A DNA stretch of 64,000 nt from the NCBI GenBank assembly GCA_038317095.1, contig JBBQBB010000005.1, forward strand, positions 25,538 to 89,537. The letters are read 5' to 3'. The notes below the pieces were generated by a model. That model was not told the DNA's origin, ran no database searches, and saw only the letters and a program-made list of their open reading frames with translations. The stretch's first letter is position 1. Every line of letters starts with the position of its first letter. The position numbers and the translations under genes were made by a program. Below, piece after piece: positions 18,601 to 25,833 of the stretch. The DNA comes from JAGXTF01 sp038317095 (lineage in GTDB: Bacteria; Bacteroidota; Bacteroidia; NS11-12g; UBA955).

Positions 18601-19691
18601 AACAAATGCTGCCTTTGTTGAGATACAAAGAATACCGCGAGCCCATTATGGCTTTGGGTATAACCTTGTTGGATAGCGGCATGATAGATAGTTCAGTTTT
18701 TAAAGGTATGATCTCTGAATTGACTTTGTCTTTTAGAGACGATTTAAAGCGCAAAATGTCGAAAGCACAAAACAGTTATTATCCCGGTACCTCCTACAAT
18801 GGCGGTAAGGGAAGTTTGAATGCAGATAGATACCAATATGGCAGTTTTGGAAATACATTATTCAACAATTCAGGCACAAGTTGGACTACAAATTCTGAGG
18901 CATATAGCGATTATGCTACTTATGAAAGTGAATATTATTTAAACAGTAGTACTGGAAATTCTATGTTGAATGTAACCAGCAGAATGCCGATTACCAATTA
19001 TTATACACGCAATTATGGAGCATCCAATTCTGAAGCCAATGGTTTGTACGATAAAGCTAAAATATTGATTAAATATTACGCCCAAGATGCGGATGTAGCC
19101 AAACGATTGAACCGCATATACCAATTAAAAAACAAAGAAGAAAAAATGCAGTATTTGGATTTGTATTTGAAAAACAAAATCTCCATTCCAGATACCATGT
19201 ACACCCATTATTTGGCTAAGAAAGATTGCGAATTTGGGTTTGTTCAAATGCTAAGAAAGAGGGGAGAGGTGAAAAAAATACCTGCTAATTATTTTGAAGA
19301 AATGAACTATGTAAATTCTTTTGTTCATTACAACCATTTTTCTGAAAGTGGGGATAGTGTTGTGTTTGTGGGTAAGAAAGCAGCCGGAATAGAAGGCGAA
19401 ACGGGGAATTTGTATTTTTGGAAATCGAGGTTGAAGGAGAAAAAAGGAGAGAAGTTGGATTTGCCTTGGAACTATTCTATGGTTTGGATAGGCCACAAAG
19501 ACACGATTAGCAAGCTTGATTTTCCACGGTATTTTAAATTTGATATTGCCTTAAATAAAAAAACCACCATGCGTGAAATCATGAACAATGAAGCAGCGGA
19601 ATTGGAGTTTTGGAAACATTATTATTGGGAACCGTTGTTGAAAAAAGAAACTGAAAAAGTATACGGCGGTTCCGGCTGGGATGGTGAATGA
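15612..19691 (+). CDS. Very large exported TraB/GumN family protein
   Basis: A 1359-residue protein with a signal peptide ending near A-L-S-A-Q (residue ~20). Residues ~38-310 form a TraB/GumN (PrgY/TIKI-like) domain: L-W-E-V-T-G-N-G-L-K-Q-P-S-Y-L-Y-G-T-M-H (the GTxH motif) near the start, and A-V-G-C-A-H-L-P-G-D-S-G-V at its end (the GxxH motif). In this superfamily these His residues belong to a putative metal-dependent peptidase site. Most TraB/GumN proteins are about 300 residues. The remaining ~1050 residues are unrecognised: a mixed region with W-K-T-Y-S-P-P-S-G-G-Y-S-L, then a long alpha-helical-looking part and a Tyr/Ser/Asn-rich stretch near 1060-1150. There is no T9SS tail, so it is probably periplasmic. 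Single gene. Confidence 0.8.
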   Translation: MYKYIIFTFFFMFSFALSAQEIAGDSIFIDDTISVAETPRLRKYPARLWEVTGNGLKQPSYLYGTMHVSKKLAFNLGDTFYRALQSVDVVALELQIDSWLNNIGRNKNQNEDDRFRESSYDYNGGGRGVYSSALDLNGSGLNDIIGELNNYDYMGNYLLYRQGYQSPNYTEKTYVDMYIHQTGKKLGKYCTGLEDFEISSRMVSRSDWRERMLTHKSNAENGGRFMYGYGEDPLETAYREGDLDMIDSMDRTGGSTKFYRKWMLFERNKVMANEFERITKTKRLFAAVGCAHLPGDSGVIEFLRRKGFVLKPIYDNVGDYAFKQKIKLDAIGFPVSFSKYYSHTGELEFALPGKPVDRSYANKEEIFYADVANGAYYVLKRMPWFGNLKGVSREKFLKQIDSALFEHVPGDITSKEKLKINGNPALLIGNKTKTGETQKHLFLILQNHLWYVKLSATGNYAESKEAKEFFKSVVLKPIKTAWKTYSPPSGGYSLNWPTSVDIKPYSFDTSTEFKGHENLEFTDAKNNYYFLNQIQSNNLEADADTFHMRQMAVNCAFYNEGKMEKFELKKIAGHQAATASIYLKKSKKYLHLLLAADKDVYYYLGEYTADKMPEQNFMGSFQFIDFKYKYKALKKFDSTAGFSYARPDWAAIDKRGRVFREEQEMKRKELVYPEEGYDLYGFNRPNDTLSPHYKSVPQILLNSGEAVSILSWYSGAIASQSNFKEMKKNGVLKGKVIDNKRYKELNDSIRIKTILDYKKENKAKYYAHNQIQVYLDTLFWKNNWMVNELITGYNMNSIRNYYFSASDEVNSIIASTSYDVNRGISVYVKNILESVDYKDKKRMELDSQQFAIKMLKWLNSRDSLDLFRAMDYGYSVNILPKEFNDSLFKLMAKFSKNTDWGSEYAELLENKLVKDAYLPLIQYYMDKFRQSGDTSEVQAKMLTKLATLKNKTAMDTLMYWLLEETPLAPENSYSTYTFGGIINSAYDTLKLWKNYYKQMLPLLRYKEYREPIMALGITLLDSGMIDSSVFKGMISELTLSFRDDLKRKMSKAQNSYYPGTSYNGGKGSLNADRYQYGSFGNTLFNNSGTSWTTNSEAYSDYATYESEYYLNSSTGNSMLNVTSRMPITNYYTRNYGASNSEANGLYDKAKILIKYYAQDADVAKRLNRIYQLKNKEEKMQYLDLYLKNKISIPDTMYTHYLAKKDCEFGFVQMLRKRGEVKKIPANYFEEMNYVNSFVHYNHFSESGDSVVFVGKKAAGIEGETGNLYFWKSRLKEKKGEKLDLPWNYSMVWIGHKDTISKLDFPRYFKFDIALNKKTTMREIMNNEAAELEFWKHYYWEPLLKKETEKVYGGSGWDGE

Positions 19692-20230
19692 TGGATAGAT
19701 GAATCTTTTAAATACGCAGGTTGTTTTTTGAGTTTGGGTTTATTCGTAGATCACTGGTTTTATTTTGCAATTTAAGAAGGGCTGACATTGAAAATTGGCT
19801 AAACATTCAGATTATAGTAAAGTTAGAATTCCTACTGCACCATCGCCACAGCTTAGGAGTCCCTTAACCTCGCTTGCAAAGACCTAAAATGGGTTCTCAA
19901 AGATCACCAAATAGTATTAGAAGTATAGATTTCTAGAAATACGAAGCAGTGTCAAAATGATCAATTGATGGCCGGGATTTAAGAATCCGGCTGGGCGAGG
20001 CGTGGGAGTCACACGTTTTTTTAGAAAAAAAGACATGGGACTTGGTTTTCTTTTTTCAAAATAAAATTCCATTTACCCTACTCCTTTAAGATGGTGCGTG
20101 CGCTTTTCTGCGAAGGAGGGGAAGGCCGCAAAAAGAATGACAAACACCCAGAAATTTATTCAGAATTGTGAAAAGCGGGACGCCTTCTAAAAATCCGACC
20201 CAAAATCCGTAATTTTGCCCCTTTATTCAA
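19692..20230. other. Gene-free region with hairpins and repeat remnants
   Basis: No gene is visible. A hairpin at 19971-19991 pairs GCCGG-ATT with AAT-CCGGC. A weak CGTG/CACG stem followed by T7 ends at about 20021. Around 20130-20160 lies a ATGACAAACACCCAG stretch repeated at 21827. The right edge holds the promoter of the sugar dehydrogenase gene. Confidence 0.5.
20210..20217 (+). promoter_or_regulatory. -7 promoter element of the nucleotide-sugar dehydrogenase gene
   Basis: TAATTTTG fits TAnnTTTG and lies 13 nt before the ATG. No convincing -33 TTG is seen at the usual distance. Confidence 0.5.
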
Positions 20231-21532
20231 ATGGAAATATTCGAATCCGTTCAATCGGGAAATAAAAGTATTTGTATCATTGGCCTAGGTTACGTGGGTC
20301 TTCCAATCGCTTTAGAATTTGCCAAAAAATTTAAAGTTGTGGGCTTTGATATTCACCAAGGTCGTGTGGATTTAATGCGCAATAACATTGACCCTAGCAA
20401 AGAAATTCATGCTTCTGAATTTGTGGGTCGTGATATTAGTTTCACTGCCAATATTGAAGATATTCGTGATTGTGGAGTTTATGTGGTTGCTGTTCCCACG
20501 CCCATAAACGACTCAAACGAACCAGATCTTTCCCCATTGTTGGCCGCCAGTAGGACAGTAGGTAAAGTGATTTCGAAAGGCGATTATGTAATTTATGAAA
20601 GTACCACTTATCCTGGGTGTACAGAAGAGGATTGCGTGCCCGTGATTGAAGAAATTAGCGGATTAAAAGGGGTTGTGGATTTTAAAATTGGGTATTCTCC
20701 AGAAAGAATCAATCCGGGGGATAAAGAACGTCCCTTACCAAAAATATTAAAAATTGTAAGCGGTTGCGACGAAGAATCCCTGCGCAATATTTCTAAATTG
20801 TATGGCAGTATTATCACCGCCGGAATCCATGAAGCCACTACCATTAAAGTAGCAGAGGCTGCAAAAATCATTGAAAATACGCAACGCGATGTAAACATTT
20901 CGTTGATGAACGAATTGAGTTTGATTTTTACCAAAATGGGCATCAACACATTTGATGTGATTGAAGCTGCGGGTACCAAATGGAATTTTCATAAATATTC
21001 GCCAGGCCTAGTTGGCGGTCATTGTATTGGTGTTGACCCTTATTATTTGTTGCACAAAGCAGAAGCATTGGGTATCCATCCACGTGTTATCGCAGCAGGG
21101 CGATTTACCAATGATGGAATGGCAGCCTACATTGCCCAAAGGGCCATTAAAAAATTAAACAAATTGGGCAAAGTGGCTATAGATTCTAGGATTCTCATTA
21201 TGGGCGCAACGTTTAAAGAAAATGTTGCGGATATAAGGAATAGCAAAATTGTTGACATTGTTAATGAATTGAAATCCTATTCTGTAAATGTGCATGTTGT
21301 AGACCCACACGCCGATTCTGAAGAGTTAAACCATGAATACGGTTTTACTTTGGCACCGGGCATTGAGGGTAAATACGATGGAATAATATTGGCAGTTGCG
21401 CATGACGAGTATAAGGCTTTGCCCGCATCTTGGTTTAAAGAACAATGTTCGGCCGATGGATTTTTAATCGATTTAAAAGGATTGTACCGAAACCAAACTG
21501 CAGAATTGGGATTGGAATATTCCTCTTTGTAA
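20231..21532 (+). CDS. Nucleotide-sugar dehydrogenase (UDP-N-acetyl-hexosaminuronate type, TviB/WbpA-like)
   Basis: A 433-residue enzyme of the UDP-glucose/UDP-N-acetylmannosamine 6-dehydrogenase family. It oxidises C6 of a UDP-sugar twice with NAD to give a uronic acid for polysaccharide synthesis. The Rossmann motif I-G-L-G-Y-V-G-L-P-I is near residues 17-26. Y-S-P-E-R-I-N-P-G-D (155-164) is typical of the acetamido-sugar branch. The catalytic cysteine is C265 in V-G-G-H-C-I-G-V-D-P-Y-Y. The C-terminal UDP-binding domain carries M-G-A-T-F-K-E-N-V-A-D-I-R-N-S. The closest named relatives by motif are TviB (Vi antigen) and WbpA. No glycosyltransferases or polysaccharide export genes flank it, so the capsule or O-antigen cluster must be elsewhere. 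Confidence 0.9.
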   Translation: MEIFESVQSGNKSICIIGLGYVGLPIALEFAKKFKVVGFDIHQGRVDLMRNNIDPSKEIHASEFVGRDISFTANIEDIRDCGVYVVAVPTPINDSNEPDLSPLLAASRTVGKVISKGDYVIYESTTYPGCTEEDCVPVIEEISGLKGVVDFKIGYSPERINPGDKERPLPKILKIVSGCDEESLRNISKLYGSIITAGIHEATTIKVAEAAKIIENTQRDVNISLMNELSLIFTKMGINTFDVIEAAGTKWNFHKYSPGLVGGHCIGVDPYYLLHKAEALGIHPRVIAAGRFTNDGMAAYIAQRAIKKLNKLGKVAIDSRILIMGATFKENVADIRNSKIVDIVNELKSYSVNVHVVDPHADSEELNHEYGFTLAPGIEGKYDGIILAVAHDEYKALPASWFKEQCSADGFLIDLKGLYRNQTAELGLEYSSL

Positions 21533-21787
21533 GTTAAAAGTGATTTTACAGGCACTCCCAAATTTAAGAACATCTATGTTTCCTGTGCCATCAAAAATGA
21601 GCCATAAATGGTTTGTTATTCAATTCAATGGCATTGTTTTCTTTAAATAATGAATGTGTTTCAAAAAGGGACAATAAATACCCAATTTAACTGTTAAAAC
21701 TATAGCTAAGTAGTTTTGGCCGATTGCATATCAATTTAAAATAACAACACAATTATTCCCAATTTTCGCTTAAAATGGGCCATTAAT

Positions 21788-21802
21788 AACTCCAGCGGAG
21801 TT
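21788..21802. repeat. Inverted repeat in a dispersed intergenic repeat
   Basis: AACTCC/GGAGTT around AGC. The right half, with TTGCGC after it, recurs at about 9894-9908. Confidence 0.5.
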
Positions 21803-21873
21803 GCGCTTTAATAGATAGATCGCAATGACAAACACCCAGTACAAATTATACCAAATTTGATAATCATATTTTG

Positions 21874-21906
21874 AAGAAAAAAGAAAAAGCCACACAGAGT
21901 GGCTTT
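21874..21906 (-). terminator. Rho-independent terminator of the 91-residue orphan gene
   Basis: On the minus strand a 7-bp stem AAGCCAC/GTGGCTT with a 5-nt loop runs into a T-rich tract. It lies 45 nt after the stop codon. Confidence 0.8.
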
Positions 21907-21950
21907 ACCATATATCCCCTCCGGAAAGTAGGGATTTGTTTTTTAAAATT

Positions 21951-22226
21951 TTAGAAATCGGAAATATCCAAACCGCTAGAAATAACATCTGTATCTTTTG
22001 TATTTCCAACATTCCCCATTGAAATTACATTGGTGTTTTGAATGTTTTCATTTTCATGGTAATCAATGATATTAGGAACGGCAAAGCTGCCACCAGCAGG
22101 ACCCGATATATCAACAAGAATCTCATTCCCATTTCCAAACGATACACCCAAACCACCCATTACCTCTTTTCCATCTACAATTTCGTTTGATAAATTGTCC
22201 AAGTTGTGTTTTTCTTCGTGGCTCAT
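21951..22226 (-). CDS. Orphan 91-residue protein with a Gly-Gly motif after an acidic N-terminal segment
   Basis: The ATG at 22226 (M-S-H-E-E-K-H) follows a full promoter; the longer frame to 22301 would start upstream of it. I do not recognise the protein. Residues 1-25 are polar and acidic (L-D-N-L-S-N-E-I-V-D-G-K-E-V-M-G-G), ending in Gly-Gly in the manner of a double-glycine leader. Residues 26-91 are Gly/Ser/Asn/Ile-rich with no cysteine, including F-G-N-G-N-E-I, I-S-G-P-A-G-G-S-F and a C-terminal S-G-L-D-I-S-D-F. There is no signal peptide or membrane segment. It forms its own transcription unit with promoter and terminator. No peptidase-transporter or maturation enzyme lies near, so a secreted-peptide role is only a possibility. 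Confidence 0.65.
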   Translation of the reverse strand: MSHEEKHNLDNLSNEIVDGKEVMGGLGVSFGNGNEILVDISGPAGGSFAVPNIIDYHENENIQNTNVISMGNVGNTKDTDVISSGLDISDF

Positions 22227-22597
22227 AATTTTATTGTTTATTGATTCAAATTTAGGATAAAAAATATTGCCAACCGTAGAGTTCCAAATTTTTATCCTCA
22301 AAAGGTATAATTTTTAATGAATAGGATATTTTGGGTTATAAACGTAAATGGTATCTATTTTTTGGCCACTCCGCTTCACCGCGGGTTTAGTACTAAAAGC
22401 AAAAAGCCTACTATGGTGCACAGAGGCATTGACCTGCATTTAGCAAAAGGGATGGCCACAAAGGCACGAAGCCACGAATGTTTTAATGTTATTTTTGGGT
22501 TCTTTGCGCCTTTGCCTGAAAAGTTTTGGTCACAAACGAAACAAAGCCTAAACGCCGAATTTCCGGATTTTAACTGTCAAACGCCACTCTAAAGGAA
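22227..22597. other. Intergenic region with promoter and decayed dispersed repeats
   Basis: Besides the promoter at 22247-22273, it contains GCCACAAAGGCACGAAG (22455-22471) and a related TTCTTTGCGCC stretch, parts of a common intergenic repeat motif. A 91-codon plus-strand frame here (22317-22592) is repeat-derived and not accepted as a gene. Confidence 0.55.
22247..22273 (-). promoter_or_regulatory. Promoter of the 91-residue orphan gene
   Basis: On the minus strand TTG (22273-22271), a 16-nt spacer and TAAATTTG (22254-22247) match the Bacteroidota -33/-7 pattern. The ATG follows after 20 nt. Confidence 0.65.
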
Positions 22598-23839
22598 TCA
22601 ATCTTCATCAACAACTTCTGCCACCACAAACGTGCTGCCACCCACAAACACAATGTCTTCCGCATCTGCCGCTGAAATGGCTGCCTGCAGTGCTTCTTTT
22701 ACACTAGACCAGGCTTGTCCTAACAATCCATATACAGTTGCCCTTTCTTGCAACACTCCGCTATCCAAACCCCGCATGATGTTGGGTTTGCAGAAGTAAT
22801 ACTTGGCTTCTTTTGGAAACAAAGGCAGTATTTTGCTTAAATCTTTGTCATTCACCACCCCCAAAACAAAATGCATTTGATGGTGCGGCAAAGCCATAAA
22901 TTGTTTAAGTACTGGAATTAAACCATGGTCGTTGTGCGCCACATCTGCAATTACCAAAGGCTGGGTTCGCAAAATATCCCATCGCCCTTTGATTCCGCTG
23001 AGTAATTTTACATTTTCCAAGGCATTTATAATTTTATCGTCTGCCAATGCCCAACCCAAATCCCGCATGGCTTGCACTGAAGCATAAACGGTGGCCAAAT
23101 TTTTTCTTTGATAATCTCCTTTTAATGCAAAACTATTTATCCAGGCTGCTGGAGCTTCAATGGCTTTAATCAGTTTGCTGTTTTCAACCCCAGCTTTGAT
23201 TTCAAATACAGGTTTCGTTTCATCGTCCCACTCGCCTATAACAACTGGAACTCCCAGTTTTATTATACCCGCTTTTTCTGCGGCAATTTTGGTTTTTGTA
23301 TCACCCAAAAAATCCATGTGGTCGAAACCAATATTGGTAATTACCGATAATTCGGGAGTAATAACATTGGTGCTATCCAGCCTGCCACCCATGCCCACTT
23401 CTACAATGGCGATATCCACTTTTTGTTCTGTAAACCATTGGAAAGCCATGGCCACTGTCAATTCGAAAAAGGATGGATTTAATTCTGCAATCAGGGGTTT
23501 CATTTTTTCAGTAAAATCCACCACATATTGTTCTGCAATCATGACTCCATCTATGCGAATGCGTTCCCTAAAATCAAATAGGTGAGGAGAGGTATACAGT
23601 CCGGTTTTGTAGCCGTTAGCAGTAAAAATAGCCGCCAATGCGCTGCTGGTGCTGCCTTTGCCGTTGGTTCCAGCCACATGGATACTTTTAAAACCATTTT
23701 CTGGGTTGCCCAATGCTGCGCAAAGGGCAACAGTATTATTCAAATCTGCTTTGTACGCAGCTTTGCCAATGTGCTGGTAAACCGGCAGACGGGAAAATAA
23801 ATAATCTAAGGTTTCTGAATAGGTTTTTGAAGAACTCAA
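22598..23839 (-). CDS. folC: Bifunctional dihydrofolate synthase / folylpolyglutamate synthase
   Basis: A 413-residue Mur-ligase-family enzyme that joins glutamate to dihydropteroate and lengthens the glutamate tail of folates. The ATP loop V-A-G-T-N-G-K-G-S-T-S is at residues ~56-66. Y-T-S-P-H-L-F-D-F-R-E-R-I (~79-91) is the FolC signature, and V-E-V-G-M-G-G-R-L-D-S-T-N-V is the central metal/ATP region. N-D-K-D and G-V-V-N-D in the C-terminal domain also fit. No ATG is available: the start is a TTG overlapping the TGA of the upstream tonB-like gene (TTGA), and the frame closes six codons earlier. It is the last gene of the minus-strand run beginning with the barrel gene. Confidence 0.93.
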   Translation of the reverse strand: MSSSKTYSETLDYLFSRLPVYQHIGKAAYKADLNNTVALCAALGNPENGFKSIHVAGTNGKGSTSSALAAIFTANGYKTGLYTSPHLFDFRERIRIDGVMIAEQYVVDFTEKMKPLIAELNPSFFELTVAMAFQWFTEQKVDIAIVEVGMGGRLDSTNVITPELSVITNIGFDHMDFLGDTKTKIAAEKAGIIKLGVPVVIGEWDDETKPVFEIKAGVENSKLIKAIEAPAAWINSFALKGDYQRKNLATVYASVQAMRDLGWALADDKIINALENVKLLSGIKGRWDILRTQPLVIADVAHNDHGLIPVLKQFMALPHHQMHFVLGVVNDKDLSKILPLFPKEAKYYFCKPNIMRGLDSGVLQERATVYGLLGQAWSSVKEALQAAISAADAEDIVFVGGSTFVVAEVVDED

Positions 23840-24645
23840 ATCTTCGACTTCACTTCAATGTAAATCAATCCACTTTCTGGGCACTTTTCGCCCACTTTTT
23901 CAAAGTGCGAACTTCTTAAAAAGGTGGTTACCACGCTTTGCAAGCCGCCAACGCTGCCGTTGTAGGTTGTGCCTCTAGACCCATATTCGGTAACACTCCA
24001 GTTACCACCACAATCTACTTGCACTCTACAAACAATTGTACCTTGTCCATCTGCATTGACTCTGCGCAAATCGCTGGTTAGTTTGTAGTTTGTAAAATCG
24101 TAACCATACAACCCATTTCCACCTACACGTTTGCCATGGTTGCCTGTAATTCCAGTATTTCCTGGTCCGGGGCCCCAGCCTTTGTTTCCAGTTCCGCCAT
24201 TTATCCCATTGGGGTCGCCGGCGTTTTTGCCTTTGCGGTTGCCTATTTTTCCCAATTTACCCTTTAATGCTGGGTCTTCGCTGGCGGATGTGCTAGATGG
24301 TGGGTCAATGGGAGGGAGGTTAACTGTTTTTTCCCCTTCGCTGGTAATGATTTTGCCTTCACCACCAGATGGTGTAGATGACCCACCATCGCTGGTAGCG
24401 CCTCCCAATGCCGGTGGAGTAGGTGATGGACCGCCTTGCTCGGGGGACCCGTAACCAGCATCAACCAATCCCAAATCTACCTCAACCACACCTTGTTTGG
24501 TTTCGAACGGGGGATTGGGTATTACTATTTTCACAAACCAAAGTAAAAAAATTAAAGCGGCAGCAATGGCAATGGCCAATGCACCTGAAGTGAGTTTTTG
24601 CTCAGTAGTGGATGATAGCTTTTTGTCAATTATATAAACTGTCAT
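23836..24645 (-). CDS. TonB-like energy transducer protein
   Basis: A 269-residue protein with one N-terminal membrane anchor (residues ~20-42, A-L-A-I-A-I-A-A-A-L-I-F-L-L-W-F-V). A long Gly/Pro/Ser-rich periplasmic spacer spans ~60-185. The compact C-terminal domain (I-V-C-R-V-Q-V-D-C-G-G-N-W-S-V...L-I-Y-I-E-V-K) resembles the TonB C-terminal fold, in which the strand V-x-V-x-V and the late I-x-x-x-F-K-like end are conserved. TonB couples the inner-membrane proton gradient to outer-membrane receptors. The usual ExbB/ExbD partners are not adjacent. The spacer is unusually Gly-rich rather than the common Pro-Lys/Glu type. Located between the HU-SPOR gene and folC, with a 4-nt stop/start overlap to the latter. 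Confidence 0.75.
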   Translation of the reverse strand: MTVYIIDKKLSSTTEQKLTSGALAIAIAAALIFLLWFVKIVIPNPPFETKQGVVEVDLGLVDAGYGSPEQGGPSPTPPALGGATSDGGSSTPSGGEGKIITSEGEKTVNLPPIDPPSSTSASEDPALKGKLGKIGNRKGKNAGDPNGINGGTGNKGWGPGPGNTGITGNHGKRVGGNGLYGYDFTNYKLTSDLRRVNADGQGTIVCRVQVDCGGNWSVTEYGSRGTTYNGSVGGLQSVVTTFLRSSHFEKVGEKCPESGLIYIEVKSKI

Positions 24646-24657
24646 GTAATTAGGAAA

Positions 24658-25800
24658 TTAATTAGATAAGGTTAATTCTCTCATAGCCACGCTAGATCCA
24701 TGAAAACCAGGCATGGTTTGCATAAAATCTGAAGCTGCTTTTTCCGATTGAAATCTGCCAAGTATTACGCGGTAAAGTGAACTTTTTTCTGGTTTGAAAA
24801 CGGTTGCATTTACCCCTACTTTGTTCCATTTGGCACATTCTTTTTTTGCCATATCTTCGCCAATGTAGGTGCTGCCAATCAAGTAGAATTTACCAGATTT
24901 CTGTTCCATAGCGCTGCGATAATCTGTGGCACTCACAATTAAAGATTTTACTTCTGAAGGTCGAACCATTGCCACATCGCTTTTGTTTGCGGGTTCTGTA
25001 TTTTTCTTCAACCTCTCCTCTTTTTTAGGAGCTTCTGTTTTTTTAGTAATTTTAGTCTCAGTATTTGTTGAAGCAACCTCTGCGCTTAGAATAGGTTGTG
25101 ATGTATCCGTTGCAGGTGCATCTGTTGAAGCCGCTTCTATTTGTGGAGTGGATTTGGTTCCAAAAAACTGACGACCAAAATACCAACCCGATCCTGCCAA
25201 AGTAAGTATTGCAAAACCAGCGGCTACTTTCCAAATCCAACCGCGATTTGGCTGCGTTTCAGCCAATTCTAGTACTTGCGCATCTTCAAATTCATCGGTT
25301 TGCGTTATTGCTGGCGCAGCCTGATGAACAACTTCTACCTTTTGCTCTGCAACTTGCGTTTCTTTGGATTTTGTCAATTCGTCTAAGCGAATTATGGGTA
25401 AACCAAAAGATGCCAAATCTAAATTTAATGCTCCTGAAGGGATGAAGAATACTTGTTTTTCGGCATTTACAAAAAAATTACCTAATTTGCCTAAGGCCAA
25501 ATTGCGGTTTAAAGCAAGGTGATTTTCGATGGTCAATACAGCCCTTTTTATAAAGGCAGTGGCACCGGCATAATCAAGTCCTTCTTTTTCTCTTAAATAA
25601 TTGGCCAAAATGCCGTCATCAGATTGGATAGCATTGTTAAAAAATACAGAATATCCAGCGGGTTTTAGCTCAAATGTAAAATGGTTTGAAGAAGCTTGGA
25701 ACTCTCTATATATAAAAGAACCCAAGCCAGGTATTGTTACACACTGATGACCGCCGAGAAGTTCAAGTATAGAGGATTCTAGTTTTTCTAAATTTTCCAT
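24658..25800 (-). CDS. HU/CCDC81-SPOR domain membrane protein
   Basis: A 380-residue protein. Residues ~1-75 resemble the prokaryotic CCDC81/HU-like domain (V-T-I-P-G-L-G-S-F-I-Y-R-E-F), with a second such unit at ~78-125 (A-L-G-K-L-G-N-F-F-V). A single membrane helix lies at ~188-208. A low-complexity Thr/Lys/Glu linker follows, and then a C-terminal SPOR domain at ~300-375 (F-Y-L-I-G-S-T-Y...Y-R-V-I-L-G-R-F-Q-S-E-K-A-A). SPOR domains bind denuded peptidoglycan glycans at division sites. The HU-like part sits on the cytoplasmic side and could bind DNA or a partner. This architecture is characteristic of Bacteroidota. A -7 box lies 7 nt before the ATG. Confidence 0.82.
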   Translation of the reverse strand: MENLEKLESSILELLGGHQCVTIPGLGSFIYREFQASSNHFTFELKPAGYSVFFNNAIQSDDGILANYLREKEGLDYAGATAFIKRAVLTIENHLALNRNLALGKLGNFFVNAEKQVFFIPSGALNLDLASFGLPIIRLDELTKSKETQVAEQKVEVVHQAAPAITQTDEFEDAQVLELAETQPNRGWIWKVAAGFAILTLAGSGWYFGRQFFGTKSTPQIEAASTDAPATDTSQPILSAEVASTNTETKITKKTEAPKKEERLKKNTEPANKSDVAMVRPSEVKSLIVSATDYRSAMEQKSGKFYLIGSTYIGEDMAKKECAKWNKVGVNATVFKPEKSSLYRVILGRFQSEKAASDFMQTMPGFHGSSVAMRELTLSN

Positions 25801-25807
25801 GAATATT

Positions 25808-25815
25808 CAAAGTTA
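25808..25815 (-). promoter_or_regulatory. -7 promoter element of the HU-SPOR gene
   Basis: TAACTTTG on the minus strand, 7 nt before the ATG at 25800. It allows the SPOR-tonB-folC run to be transcribed without the barrel gene. Confidence 0.5.
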
Positions 25816-25833
25816 GTTATAAATGTTTATTTA

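Larger units (their letters stand above)
21533..21950. other. Gene-free region with palindrome and shared repeat
   Basis: No gene is seen. It holds the inverted repeat AACTCC-AGC-GGAGTT (21788-21802), followed by the TTGCGC and ATGACAAACACCCAG elements found also near 9.9 and 20.1 kb. The terminator of the minus-strand gene to the right closes the region. Confidence 0.55.

Noticed and set aside
19971..20021. Possible small RNA or tRNA-like element (hairpin plus T-tract)
   Set aside because: Only one good stem, no cloverleaf or conserved loop; the second stem is 4 bp. Kept only as a hairpin in the gap description.
22317..22592. 91-codon plus-strand open frame with M-A-T-K-A-R-S-H-E reading
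   Set aside because: It is a translation of the common GCCACAAAGGCACGAAG intergenic repeat; no domain, no start signal.
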